Source: Bemisia tabaci (lineage: Eukaryota; Arthropoda; Insecta; Hemiptera; Aleyrodidae). From it: a DNA stretch of 64,000 bases. This document shows positions 31,550-42,100 of the stretch, piece after piece. Numbering within the stretch: position 1 is the stretch's first letter; every line of letters starts with the position of its first letter. The notes beneath the pieces are model-generated. The model was not told the origin of the DNA, ran no database searches, and saw only the letters and a program-made list of their open reading frames with translations. A program made the position numbers and the translations under genes. Where the stretch lies: contig NC_092799.1 of assembly GCF_918797505.1 (NCBI RefSeq), positions 28,780,597-28,844,596 of the forward strand. Direction: 5' to 3'.

Positions 31550-32569
31550 TACAGGGTGTTTTAGAGATGACGGCCTGACCGAAGGAGTGTCAAAAGAGCT
31601 CATCAAAAGGATCGCCAGGATTGGTCAGAATACGATTTTATTTGTCGCTAAATTTTTTTTTTCTAATGGAGCCCACGGTTGGAGCAACAGTCCCCAAAAT
31701 TTTTGTGGAAATAGTAGCGTGATTCCTCAATTTTAGCCACGGTGGTGGTGTAACGAGACTCGCCAAAAGATTACTACCCACCATCTATGGCCTCAGACTT
31801 ATTGATATATCAAGTTAAAGCATAGTCTCAGGAGGATGCGGGGGACTCTAACGTTCAGGCCAAAAAAATATGTTTTTGGCCAATAAGGGTGCAATTTCCA
31901 GGGCACCATTGAGTCGGGTGTCACAAAAATTTCAAAAAATGGCCATTAATTAACATTCCTCTCTTCTGGGCTTGGTCTCGGAAAAATTCGTTTTTGAGCG
32001 GCCAAAATAAGACCAAATTTTTCATCCTGAAAAATCCAAAGTCCCCTGAAATTCCTTTTTAACTTATAGTTTCGATATTTTTGACACCGCGGACGAATTC
32101 ATCGCTAAAAATTGATGAAAGCACCGTTTTCCACAATTTTTAGTCTATTACCGTCGCCAAAACTTCGAAAAAATTATGATTTTCTCGACAATCCGGTGAG
32201 GAAGGGGGGGGGGAGGTTTCGATGGGAGACACTTGTAGATAAAACTTTTTGTTCGAAGAAAGTCTCATTTTGACTCGAACATGCTTCCATAACGTGGACT
32301 TTCAACCCTGCACTGGTAAAAAAAGTAGCTTGGATCTAGAGTCCAGACTCTTAAAAACATTGACAAGAAAAAATACTCTTGATTCAATCGGATTTTTCCT
32401 TGAATCGAAGAGCCAAGCCTCTTGATTGAACTGATTGAAGCGGATTTCCATTTGAATCAACAGTATTTTTTCTTGTCAATGTCTTTAGGAGTCTGGACTC
32501 TAGATCTAACAATCTTGTAGATCAGATCTTTGTAAGCTACTTTTTTTTACCAATGTGGCGCACCCTGTA
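31550..32569. repeat. CACCCTGTA-ended element of about 1.02 kb
   Basis: The left end TACAGGGTGTTTTAGAG and the right end GTGGCGCACCCTGTA form a short inverted terminus with TA at each outer edge. The interior has no coding frame of note and carries a diverged family A hairpin at 32311-32555, close to its right end. The G run near 32203-32212 is part of the interior. The phrase CAGGGTG..CACCCTG links it loosely to 22272-22552 and 48644-50062. Confidence 0.55.
32311..32555. repeat. Family A hairpin, diverged
   Basis: It starts CACTGGTAAAAAAAGTAGCT and ends AGCTACTTTTTTTTACCAATG. The blocks TGGATCTAGAGTCCAGACTC and GAGTCTGGACTCTAGATC are retained. The outermost arms carry GTAGCT/AGCTAC in place of the usual CACATT/AATGTG, so it is a subfamily variant. 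It lies inside the 31550-32569 element. Confidence 0.75.
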
Positions 32570-33115
32570 TTATGACAGTGAACTTGGACTTCGGTCATCG
32601 AGATCGCGTTTTGATGAAACCGTCGGTCGAGCACACGGGAGGAGAGAGCCAGTGAACCTGCAATTACTTCAATCGCCGCAGGCTATTGTCGGAAGGCTCA
32701 GTGTGTGGTGACTCCTCCATACCGTGTTTTTTCAGCTCCATCCTCCAGTGTTCTATTCAAGTGCAAATCCGACAAGTAGGTGCACAACTCTATTTTAAGC
32801 GTTTTGGTATTTTTTCTCGGAGCTATTGAACGGTATACATTTTCAAAAACATAGGGTTCGTGACTTCCGACCTTGTTGGCTTTATAAACTTCAAGTTGCT
32901 CAGTACGTTTTCTTCATTTAAGGAATAGGAAAAGTGTATTGAAAGTTGATCGAATCCTAAGTTTTCGTGGTGTGTAAACTGATATCTTGAACAAAACCTT
33001 GACTGACAGTGAACAGACCGATTTCTCGTGGCTTCTTCCTCTTTTTTCACATCCGTCTGGACCTTCATTCAACGCCAGATTTTGGGTATTGGGAGCCCCG
33101 GGGCATACTGTGGTG
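32570..33115. other. No recognisable gene
   Basis: Spacer without a supported exon. The frames at 32823-33068 and 32914-33171 (-) and 32987-33421 (+) overlap and run into the adjacent family A hairpin. I see no domain in them. Confidence 0.5.
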
Positions 33116-33351
33116 CACTGGGAAAAAAAACACATTGGATCTAGAGTCCAGACTCTTGAAAACATTGACAAGAAAAAGGACTCTTGTTCAAGCAGATTTA
33201 AGCTTAAATCAAAAGGAAATCCGCTTAAATTAGGGGGCTTGGTTCTTGATTTAAGCTTAAATCTGATTGAATCAAGAGTATTTTTTCTTGTCGATGTTTT
33301 TAAGAGTCAGGACTCTAGATCCAATGTGTTTTTTTTTTTTTTTTTCCAGTG
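33116..33351. repeat. Family A hairpin element
   Basis: 236 bp from CACTGGGAAAAAAAACACAT to a 19-T run and CCAGTG. TG flanks both sides (33114-33115 and 33352-33353), a 2-bp target duplication. The long T run makes this copy slightly longer than the others. Confidence 0.9.
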
Positions 33352-33740
33352 TGGGGGCGCCCAAAATCCTTATCAAAATCATGCTTTGAAGACTTCAATT
33401 TACGCTCTTCATGAGCACTGATTACTGATGCAGTGAAGCAAACACAGGGATATTTATAGAACCGAAATTTTATGATTAAATGAAAGAAAAATTAATGCTC
33501 TACCAATCACTCATTTATGCAATCTTTTACTGAGATCGTGCCTGTTATCACTGATGTTTGTGCCCGGTGGCACAGTGTATTTTTCTCCGCCGATTTGATA
33601 GTAACATTGTTGACCGCTTTTTTCTTTCTTTTTTATCTAGAAAAATCAAAAGCATTCGCATAATCAAAATCCCGTAAAAATATGTCGTTTTAAAATTATG
33701 TAACCATCCTGGCAGAACAAGTCCTAATTGATCTCCTCTT

Positions 33741-34020
33741 CTGCCGTGCTAAGATAAAACGTCGTATGTACTTTCGGATTTCGAAAAATTCTCTCCCCCC
33801 CCCCCCCCCCCTCCAAACGAAGAATCATTCGTTTTGGTAAAAACCAATCAATATTCATCCTCGAAATTTCCACGCACACCAGATTAAATTGTGATTGAAA
33901 TGACCCGAAAATTTTAAGGAAATATAATCGTCAAGTTTTCGAGAAAATTGGTATGCATTTTATCAGGTGAGACTTGGCAGTGTCCAACGTCCATACGGTT
34001 TTATTTCCTTCGCGGAGCTG
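33741..34020. repeat. Family C element, diverged, with a C run
   Basis: It starts CTGCCGTGCTAAGATAAAAC then GTCGTATG and ends CCATACGGTTTTATTTCCTT then CGCGGAGCTG. A run of about 16 C near 33796-33811 expands the interior. No 4-bp duplication survives. Confidence 0.65.
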
Positions 34021-35885
34021 TAATTTCTTATTTCGAGAGACGCGTCGCAGTTTCTGGAAAATTAAGTAGTTTCCGATCGAAGAGAAGATGGGATCGATTT
34101 AAAATAACGGATGTGGCTGGAGATTGGATCATTATAATTTCCCTGCGAGTTCTTTTGGCGGAAACCGATTGTGAGTGAACTGACTGAATTGGACGTGTCT
34201 GCGATTCGTGACGTTATGCCCGGCATTGCCGGACCACACCAGGAATATGGTTGCTTTACGCCACCAAGTCTGGGGGAGGGGCACCAAAAAACACTTAACT
34301 AAGGGGGTCGGCCTGTGTCTGTGGGACTCCTCCGGCTCCGATTGAGAGTTCGGAGAATTTTCTGATTGCTAGTTCATAGAGGGGCCAGATGGGCCTCGCC
34401 GGAAAATTTTGAAAAATTGAGTCTTCTCAGGAACAATTTTCAGCTGTTCTCACTGTTCAATTTCGAAGATGAAGGATGTGTCTTGCACTTACCTAGCAAA
34501 ATCCCTCACATTTACTAGGAGAGACCAGGCCCCCTTCCCCCCAGCCCCCCTATTTCTGCGCATGTCTCCAATTCGAAAAAAAGTGGCTCCCAGTGTGACA
34601 GTACTCAGAGAAAGGGAACCTAAATCCACAAAAACTCCAAATGTTAGCGGAGCTTAATTGCAAAGCTTATTAGAGAGTTTGACAAATATTTAAAAGTTTT
34701 TAGTACCCAAAACATTGTTTTAAAAAAGAAATTTACTCAAATTCTTATCCAGTTGGTAGTGGTCATGAAATTTCCAGACTAAAATGTAATTTTACGTGTA
34801 ATGTATGTATGTAATTTATATCTAACATAAAATTGAACGTAACCGCTTGCATCTCAATTTTCAGAACAGATTTTTCCACGCAATCTCAAAATCAGATTAT
34901 TTTACTCAACTCCATACCGGAAGCCTCGTTGACTAAGTTCTCTTTTCCCATAGATAGTCACATTGTACGATAAACGGTGCGAATAAACTTTGAGGAGTCC
35001 GGAATTGTCTTTTTCCTCAGAGTATCTAAAATTATGCCTTATACTTATTCCAAACGAACGGAGCCAACCGAAGCGTCCAAAACGCGTCACCTGAATCAAG
35101 AAGCGCGAAGTATTGTTATCCCGTCCCGATAGTAAAAATAAGGGAGACTCCCATTTGTAATCTGTCGTTATTGTGACTCCAGGCCGAGATTAAATCTCTT
35201 CACCGCGTCCCTTGACCTCTCCGAAGGGTATTTTATTCCCGAATCCTCATTGTCGGGTTAAGTTGCACCCATTCACTCTCCGCGCGCCTTCTCGCCCGGT
35301 CGATGTAAAAACCTAATTTGTCGGTGAGCCCTGGGTTACATAAAAACGCCTTTAACCTAGGGGTCGTCAGATGATGAACCTGCTTGATTTTAACAACGAC
35401 CCATTCAGATACGACCTCTAGACGTTCCTGTCTCGACCGAAGCTTTGAGGTTCTATTATTTTCCGGATACAAAGTTATTTATGAGGTTCTGCCGGGAGAA
35501 TCGTTTTATTATCTTGAGGCTCGCGTCATGGATCTCACCTTGAGGTCTTCAATAAAACTACCCTTCGAGTTGATTTACCCGAGTGAGGTCTCTGGTTCTT
35601 TTATAGCGTTCCGATTCGACCGTTGGCTTCAACTTTTACATATTTTCAATTAGAAAATCTCTCGTATCGGAGATTGTATTCAGAATTCCAATTTTTTTCC
35701 ACAATGAAGAGCCGGTCATCATCCTGGAACTGCCTGAATTTTTTTCTGCTACGCCCGGAGCAGAAAAAATTAGATTTGTATATATTGGTTACCTACCCAG
35801 GCTACCAAGACCTTAGCGGCAGTGACTGTTGGAAAGCACTCTATAAAGACTCCCTAAAAAGCGTTGAAATCTAAGTAAAAGGATC
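34021..35885. other. No recognisable gene
   Basis: About 1.9 kb with no supported exon. Two + strand frames, 35384-35653 and 35623-35874, lie close together and overlap slightly but show no motif. A - strand frame (35233-35472) overlaps them. No splice-bounded, conserved-looking segment is visible. Confidence 0.5.
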
Positions 35886-36441
35886 CAATGGACCACTAGA
35901 CAAGGTACGAATTCAAGCAATCTGATACATGTTTCTTAACCAGAATTTCACGTAGAACACGATTCACACAACGAGAATTACTGAAACCAACTCCTAACGA
36001 AGATATTAACGTTTTTATTTCACATTGATTACGAGGAATTTGAACTGCCCGCTCACAAGAAACTCAAAGCTCTACGTGAATCAAATCGCGCACTACAACG
36101 GTTTCTGCAAGCCTCTCAATCGAGCAATGTTCATTTTCCACCATGTGTTGTTCAAACTATAAGCAATTTGCTACAGCTGAGCCAAAGCGTCAAGACTGAG
36201 GTTGCCAGATTTTTACATCGCAGAGACTGTCATGATAACGTTTAGCGCGCGATGTGAATCACGTAGAGCATTGAGTTTTAATGAGCGGGTGGTTTGAATT
36301 CACGCATCAAGAATCATCAAATATCTTCGTAAGGAGTTAATTTCGGTAATTTTCTATGTGCGCATTGTGTTCTACGTGATATTTTAGTTACAAAACATGC
36401 ATCAGAATGCTGAAATTCGTACCTTGTCTAGTGGTTCATTG
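35886..36441. repeat. Foldback element of about 556 bp
   Basis: The left end CAATGGACCACTAGACAAGG then TACGAATTCAAGC is mirrored by GCTGAAATTCGTACC then TTGTCTAGTGGTTCATTG. The pairing continues inward through CACGTAGAACAC/GTGTTCTACGTG and AACTCCTAACGAAGATATT against AATATCTTCGTAAGGAGTT. Arms are about 150 bp or more with roughly 85% pairing, and the central third is weaker. No coding capacity. Confidence 0.85.
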
Positions 36442-36986
36442 TTTGTGTTTTATTTTAAGTAGGTAAAGTTTATGAAAGAGAAAAAAAACTTGTAAAACAC
36501 TTTCTCAGATTTCTCAAAGGTTCTCTGACCTTTTTTTCATATTGTAAGTTTGGATCCAACTCGGTCTTTGAACTAAAATTTTACATTAAATTCTACCTTT
36601 AAAATTATAAAAGAATCATCCAACATAAGTGCTAAAAGTTTGTCAACGACTTCCTTCCGTACCTTAAAAGAATACCAGTCTTAAAATTCACAATTTTTTC
36701 CTCTCTTTTTTTAAAAAAATTATACTGGTATAACTTAACTGTAATTTAAACCTCTCTCTACGTCATTTGAGACCGCAGCGTGGTATGTAATATTTAGTTC
36801 CCCAAACTCACAGTCGGTGGTTTCTTGGGCGCAGTCACAGGGAATAAAACTAGACAAGAGATCCGCGCGACAGAATTTCCCAAATTGAGAGAGAAAAACG
36901 AGTGTACTACGTCATCTGCGAGTCTTTCAATAAAGGGGTTTCGAGATTTAACCATCAAAACACTCTTACGCTACGTGCAACTAATG
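36442..36986. other. No recognisable gene
   Basis: AT-rich spacer. The + strand frame 36825-37019 runs into the family C element and is not supported. Confidence 0.5.
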
Positions 36987-36990
36987 CATT

Positions 36991-37243
36991 CTGCCGTGCT
37001 AAGAAAAAACGCCGTATGAACCCTCAGGCGTTGCCGAATTTCCCCTGGCAAATCACTAATTTTCAGAAAAATTTGTGAATATTTGTCTGCCAATTTCTCA
37101 GATAATTTTGTTTGTAATTTGATCTAAAACGTCTGAAAATTTCAATGAAATATATGCATAATTTTTCTCATAAATAAACATTTTATCGGAGGAAATTTGG
37201 CAACTCCCGATTGTTCATACGGCGTTTTTCCTTAGCACGACAG
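36991..37243. repeat. Family C element, intact, with 4-bp duplication
   Basis: Reference copy of the family, 253 bp. It starts CTGCCGTGCTAAGAAAAAAC then GCCGTATGAACC and ends TTGTTCATACGGCGTTTTTC then CTTAGCACGACAG. CATT flanks it at 36987-36990 and again at 37244-37247. The terminal inverted repeats are about 55 bp, reaching GTTGCCGAATTTCC/GGAAATTTGGCAAC, around an AT-rich interior. A 4-bp duplication together with the TATT pair at 12897/13380 suggests a preference for YATT. The superfamily is not settled. Confidence 0.9.
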
Positions 37244-38149
37244 CATTGCATCTACAACTTTTAATCTTTCCGCGGTCTGTATCTACAGCTGCATGCGGTC
37301 ACGCTGAAGGGGTTTTTTCCTACCGCGCAGTCCAGCGGATAACTCAACAACCTCCAAGATTCATGATTTAATTGATATGTAGCTTATTTATGACGCTATT
37401 GTTTTCGGGCCCTCGCTTTCTTTGGGGGGTCGGGGTTTGAAGACGCGGTTGAACTTCGAATTATCCTTTTCCATGTGATTGTCATTCTGATTAGGCGTCG
37501 GCGAAGTTGTCAGAGTTGGGTAAGAATCCCCATTAATTCGTCGTATCTCCATTTGAACTCTACCTTTTTTTATTTTAGTTTTTTTACGCATCGTGACAAG
37601 TATTTTAAGAGCGAGGAGAGTCGGCAGCCTTCTGACGTGCTCCCATGAATTCGTGATCATGGGGATTTCTTGAGGATAAAAGCATGAATCCTCCGCATAC
37701 ATAGATGTAGTGGAAAAGGTGCATCTAAGCTATACTGCAACCGAAAATCGGGTCTACTTACTTAGATTTTTTAAGGACTTTTCGATGGACTATGAAACAC
37801 AATTTTTCTTAAACGAAAAATAGACTCCGCAACCACGGGATTGATCAATTAAACATTCTAAAAACGACATATAAACCCCAAAGGTAAAAAGCTATCGCCA
37901 TCAAATATCGTTATTTTTATTTAATTTTTTTTTTTTTAAATAAATACAAAACACTAACAGCCTCAAACAAGGCAGTTGGGAACCTGAAGAGTCAGGTACT
38001 TTACCGCAACCTAGAAAAGTCCTTGAAAGTCTGGGAATTCTAAGGAAAAGTCAGGCAATTTTGCATGCAGAGTTTAGTCAAAGATAGCATAGTTAAAATG
38101 ATAAAAATATAAGTGGGAGCTTTGTTTGGAGGTCAAGAAAAGTTCGGAG
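37244..38149. other. No recognisable gene
   Basis: AT-rich DNA. A - strand frame of 104 codons (37388-37702) has a basic, low-complexity translation without a known domain. Phrases such as GTCAGGCAATTTTG near 38050 belong to the dispersed GTCAGGGAAxT type of repeat that continues into 38150-38490. Confidence 0.45.
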
Positions 38150-38490
38150 ATTTGAACATTTTGGAATTAGGGAAAAGCAAAAAATGTCAGCGAAAGTCAG
38201 GGAATTGGAGGATGAAGAAATGATTGAAATCTTGTCTAAGCAACCTCAAAATATTTTTAAATAATTTCATTTTTTTTTTCTTTTAACCAGGGATTTTTTT
38301 AAGATTTATGCGTTCAAACGGTCATGTTTTAACATTTTGGAGTCAGGGAAAAGCAATAAATGTCGGCGAAAGTCAGGGAATTGGAGGATGAAGAAATGAT
38401 GGAAATCTTGTCAAAGCAACCTAAAAATTTGTTTGAAATGTTTTAAATAACTCCCATTTTTTTCTTTTTACCAGGGATGTTTTAAAGATT
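38150..38490 (+). repeat. Tandem duplication of a unit of about 170 bp
   Basis: The order GGGAAAAGCAAxAAATGTC, GGCGAAAGTCAGGGAATTGG, AGGATGAAGAAATGATxGAA, ATCTTGTCxAAGCAACCT, CCAGGGATxTTTTxAAGATT occurs twice, starting near 38168 and 38345. Identity is about 88%. Confidence 0.8.
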
Positions 38491-38492
38491 TA

Positions 38493-38790
38493 GGCGCATA
38501 AAAGTAGTCTTTGAAAAATTTGGATATTCACTGGAAAAAAACACATTGTATAGAGTCCAGACTCTTAAAAACATCGACAAGAAAAAATACTCTTGATTCA
38601 ATCAGATTTAAGCTTAAATCAAGAACCAAGCCTCTTAATTTGAGCGGATTTCTTTTTGATTTAAGCTTAAATCTGATTGAATCAAGAGTATTTTTTCTTG
38701 TCAATGTTTTCAAGAGTCTGGACCCTACATCCAATGTGGTTTTTTTTTCCAGTGAATATCCAAATTTTTCAAAGACTACACTTATGCGCC
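38493..38790. repeat. Extended palindrome with family A at its core
   Basis: The family A hairpin 38529-38754 is flanked on both sides by inverted copies of one 36-base segment (GGCGCATAAAAGTAGTCTTT then GAAAAATTTGGATATT at left; its reverse complement with two differences at right). The palindrome thus extends beyond the element's own CACTGG/CCAGTG ends, which no other family A copy here does. The usual 2-bp duplication is absent: the flanks read TT and AA. Confidence 0.9.
38529..38754. repeat. Family A hairpin element
   Basis: 226 bp from CACTGGAAAAAAACACATTG to TTTTTTTTCCAGTG. The central arms TTTAAGCTTAAATCAAGAAC and GATTTAAGCTTAAATCTG are intact. Frames on both strands through it are palindrome artefacts. 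Confidence 0.88.
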
Positions 38791-39126
38791 TTGTCCCCCA
38801 AGCCCCTCAAATGAAGTATTTATACTTTTGGCAAAGGTTTTACTCTTCATCCGTCTCTATTAAAAATTAATGCCCAACATTCTTTCATGTGAAGGGGGGG
38901 GGGGGGGAGTTTTCAGGGTACTACGTAACGGAATGATTCCTGCAATGCCGTGCGTTCACTTCAATCGATTTACGAAAATAATTTTCCTCTTACTTATCTG
39001 CCCCTGCGTTTAAGTCTTCAAGAATACTGTGTTTTTTTTCCTGTGTGGTTTCTTTATATTTGTTGTTAATTTGTCCTCTCTAATCTGTGTTTTATCTCTG
39101 TCTGCAGATTTCCCTAAAAAAGCACA

Positions 39127-42100
39127 ATGGCAGCTAGTCTGAAGAACCGTTTGGGAGTCCAGGAAGTGACGGACGTGAAGAGCGGGTTGGGCAAAGCGCT
39201 CGTTGCCGAGGCTCTGGGCACGCTCTTCATCAACTTCTTCGGGTGCCTCAGCGCCGTCAACTTGGTCGAACCCCAGGCCGCACCTAACCTCGTCCTCATC
39301 GCCCTTACTTTTGGATTTATAGTCTTCGTCGCTGTCCAGGTGAGCTTCCCCTCTCCCGTACTCATTTTTCTCCGCAGGGTTCCAGCCCGCCCAACACGAA
39401 ATATTGCAGCAATATTGCAACAATATTGTCAATATTGAAACAATATTGTCATGTAAATATTTCCTTAAATACACTGCAGAAATATGTTGACAATATTGCT
39501 AAAATATTTCATGACAATATTGTAACAATATATTTATAAAAATGTTTTAAATATATTTACAAAATATATTTATGTAATTACTTTTAAAACAGTTTGTAAA
39601 ATATATTTACAAAATATTTTAAAATTATTTTAGAAATATTAGTTTAAAAATATTTGTTTAATATTATCTTAAAAATATTTTATAAATATTTTTGTAATAT
39701 TTAAAAATTAATTGCTAAAATGGCAAAAAATGGTTTGCGATTTCTGCAATTTGCTTTTTTTGCTAAAATGCCCACCCTCGTGGCGAGAACGACAAAACAA
39801 TTTGCAAAAGTGGTAATTTTATTGTGCGAAAATGGCAAACTATACTTTTGCGAAATTAACATTACTAGTTTATGCTATTATGGCTAAAATTTTTGCTAGA
39901 TTTTCAAAATGTTTGCCAAATTAGCGTATGGTTTTGCTCTGTTTACCAATTATTTTGCGGAACTTACTAAAATCAATCGCTAGAAAAAAGAAAGGGGGGG
40001 GGGAAGAAAAGACAAAAAGAAGGGAAAAAAATAAATAACATAACATAAATACATCGACATAAATTCAAACTAGGAAAAAGCTCAAATAATTAAAACTGGA
40101 AAAAGACGCAATTATAAAAAACAGTAATTTGGTAAAGAAAAAAATGAGAGAGAGTTAAAAAAAACGAAAATTTGTAATACATGAATAGGAATATGTTGAG
40201 TACAATTAATAAAGAATTTGAAACACAAATTACAGGATGAAATAAAAAATAATAAATAAATAATAAATAATAAATTCTGGTAAAATATTATAAGAATCCG
40301 TCAATAAACAAACATATTACGGACTCAGAGGCCTGCGATAGTTAAGAGATTGAATTTACGGGCCCATCTACATCAAGCCTGGCTGGTCTGGTGGTAAAGT
40401 ACTGGACTTCGGATATCAACTCCACCCCGAGGCGTGGGTTCTAATCCCGACTAGGACGGCGCGGATTTTAAGGTCAGTAACAACTCTACGATCCACAACC
40501 TGGACGCATGTGTACATTAGAAAGAAAATTAGTACCAAAGACGTCTCCTAGAGTGCGCGCACACGGATATGGAATATGATAACCTCATCGCAAGTAAATA
40601 TTTTTAAAATATATTATCAATATTACCTTGACAATATTGCTGCAATATTGTCAGGGGGGCGGACAACAAACTATTGCAGCAATATTATTTCGATATTGTT
40701 AAAATATTGTTAAAATGTTTTTGACAATATTTCAGCAATATTTTTAAAATATTTCCGTGTTGGGCGGGAGTGGCGTGGCGCGCATTGGCGGATCCAGCAA
40801 ATTGGCAACATTGTTTTCCTCTATTTAACCTACGGAAATGTATCGATTCTTGAAGGGGCCAGGTGCTCCGACAAAAATCGATTACTTAACATAGATGTAA
40901 ATGGAGGGAATCCGGTGTTGCCAAATTGCTGGATCCGCCTCTGGTGGCGCGAGCTTTGCGATGTATCTGGCGCAGGCAAATAGTAAAATCAGGCATTTCG
41001 TCAAATGCCTAGGCAAATAGTCAAATATTCTAACTTAGATTGAAATCCTGATTCTTTTCCTAATTTCAGACAAAATAATTCATTGCTCCTGCAAGAAAAA
41101 ATTCTCAGTAAAAATTTGCACACAATAGTATGTTAAACAATTTTTAGCTCCTGAAGAGACACTGATCTTGAAATTTTCAGCACGTCGCGTCGTAAAGTAC
41201 AAAATTTTTGGAATTTCAACAGTTAAAAATATGAGAGGCGATCATTGGAAAAGGAAGAGACAAAAAGAGTTCGTAGGTTTGATGAGTTATTTTTCCAAAA
41301 ATAGTGAAAAATCGTGAGCTCCTCGTCATAAATTCGCAAAATTTTGTAGACCGTTAAAATTTGACTATCTGCCTAGGCATTTGACAAAATGCCTGAATTC
41401 ACTATTCGCCAGCGACATATCGATCGATTTGCCGTTTAAACCTATGGAAAAGAATTGATGGACAGAGTGTTTTCAACGAACATCTAAATAATCGATTCAT
41501 TATCTTAACTTCAAATAGGGAAATATCGATAATCGATTGCCCACGCCACTGCTGGGATCTTCCACGGGAAAAAGGACCTAAGCAGTGGCGTGGCGTGAAT
41601 TGCAATATATCGATTGCTGTGCCATTTAAACCTATGAAAAAAGATCGATTATCAGGGTGTTCGCAGCGAACACCTTAGTAATCGATTCTTTACCATAGCT
41701 TCAAATGGCGAGATATCGATAATCGATTATTCACGCCACGCCACTGGACCTAAGTCCAGTCAAGTTAGCTGGGTTTTGAGTTTTCAGGACAGCGATTCTG
41801 CTCAAGTAGCACAGTGCAGTGAATATTTTGAAATAAAATGGTAATTTTTCACCATTTTTCACTAATTTCACCAAGGTACATGGTGGTAAGGTACAAGGTA
41901 ATCATACATCTCCACGCGTAAGTTATTTCTAAGTATACACTTAAATGAGTAGGTGAAGTTCCGTTGCATTGAATGTTAAAAACCATCACAATACTTCGCT
42001 TATTGAGATATCCGTCTCATAATATAGTTTATTTAAAATGATTTCTACTTTGAATTGCTCAAACTGTTCCTGTTCCTTGTTTTAATTTAGAATGCATTAT

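Noticed and set aside
40377..40460. Functional tRNA gene
   Set aside because: A and B boxes are recognisable, but the acceptor stem does not pair and the segment is embedded in a repeat; a tRNA-derived SINE is more likely.
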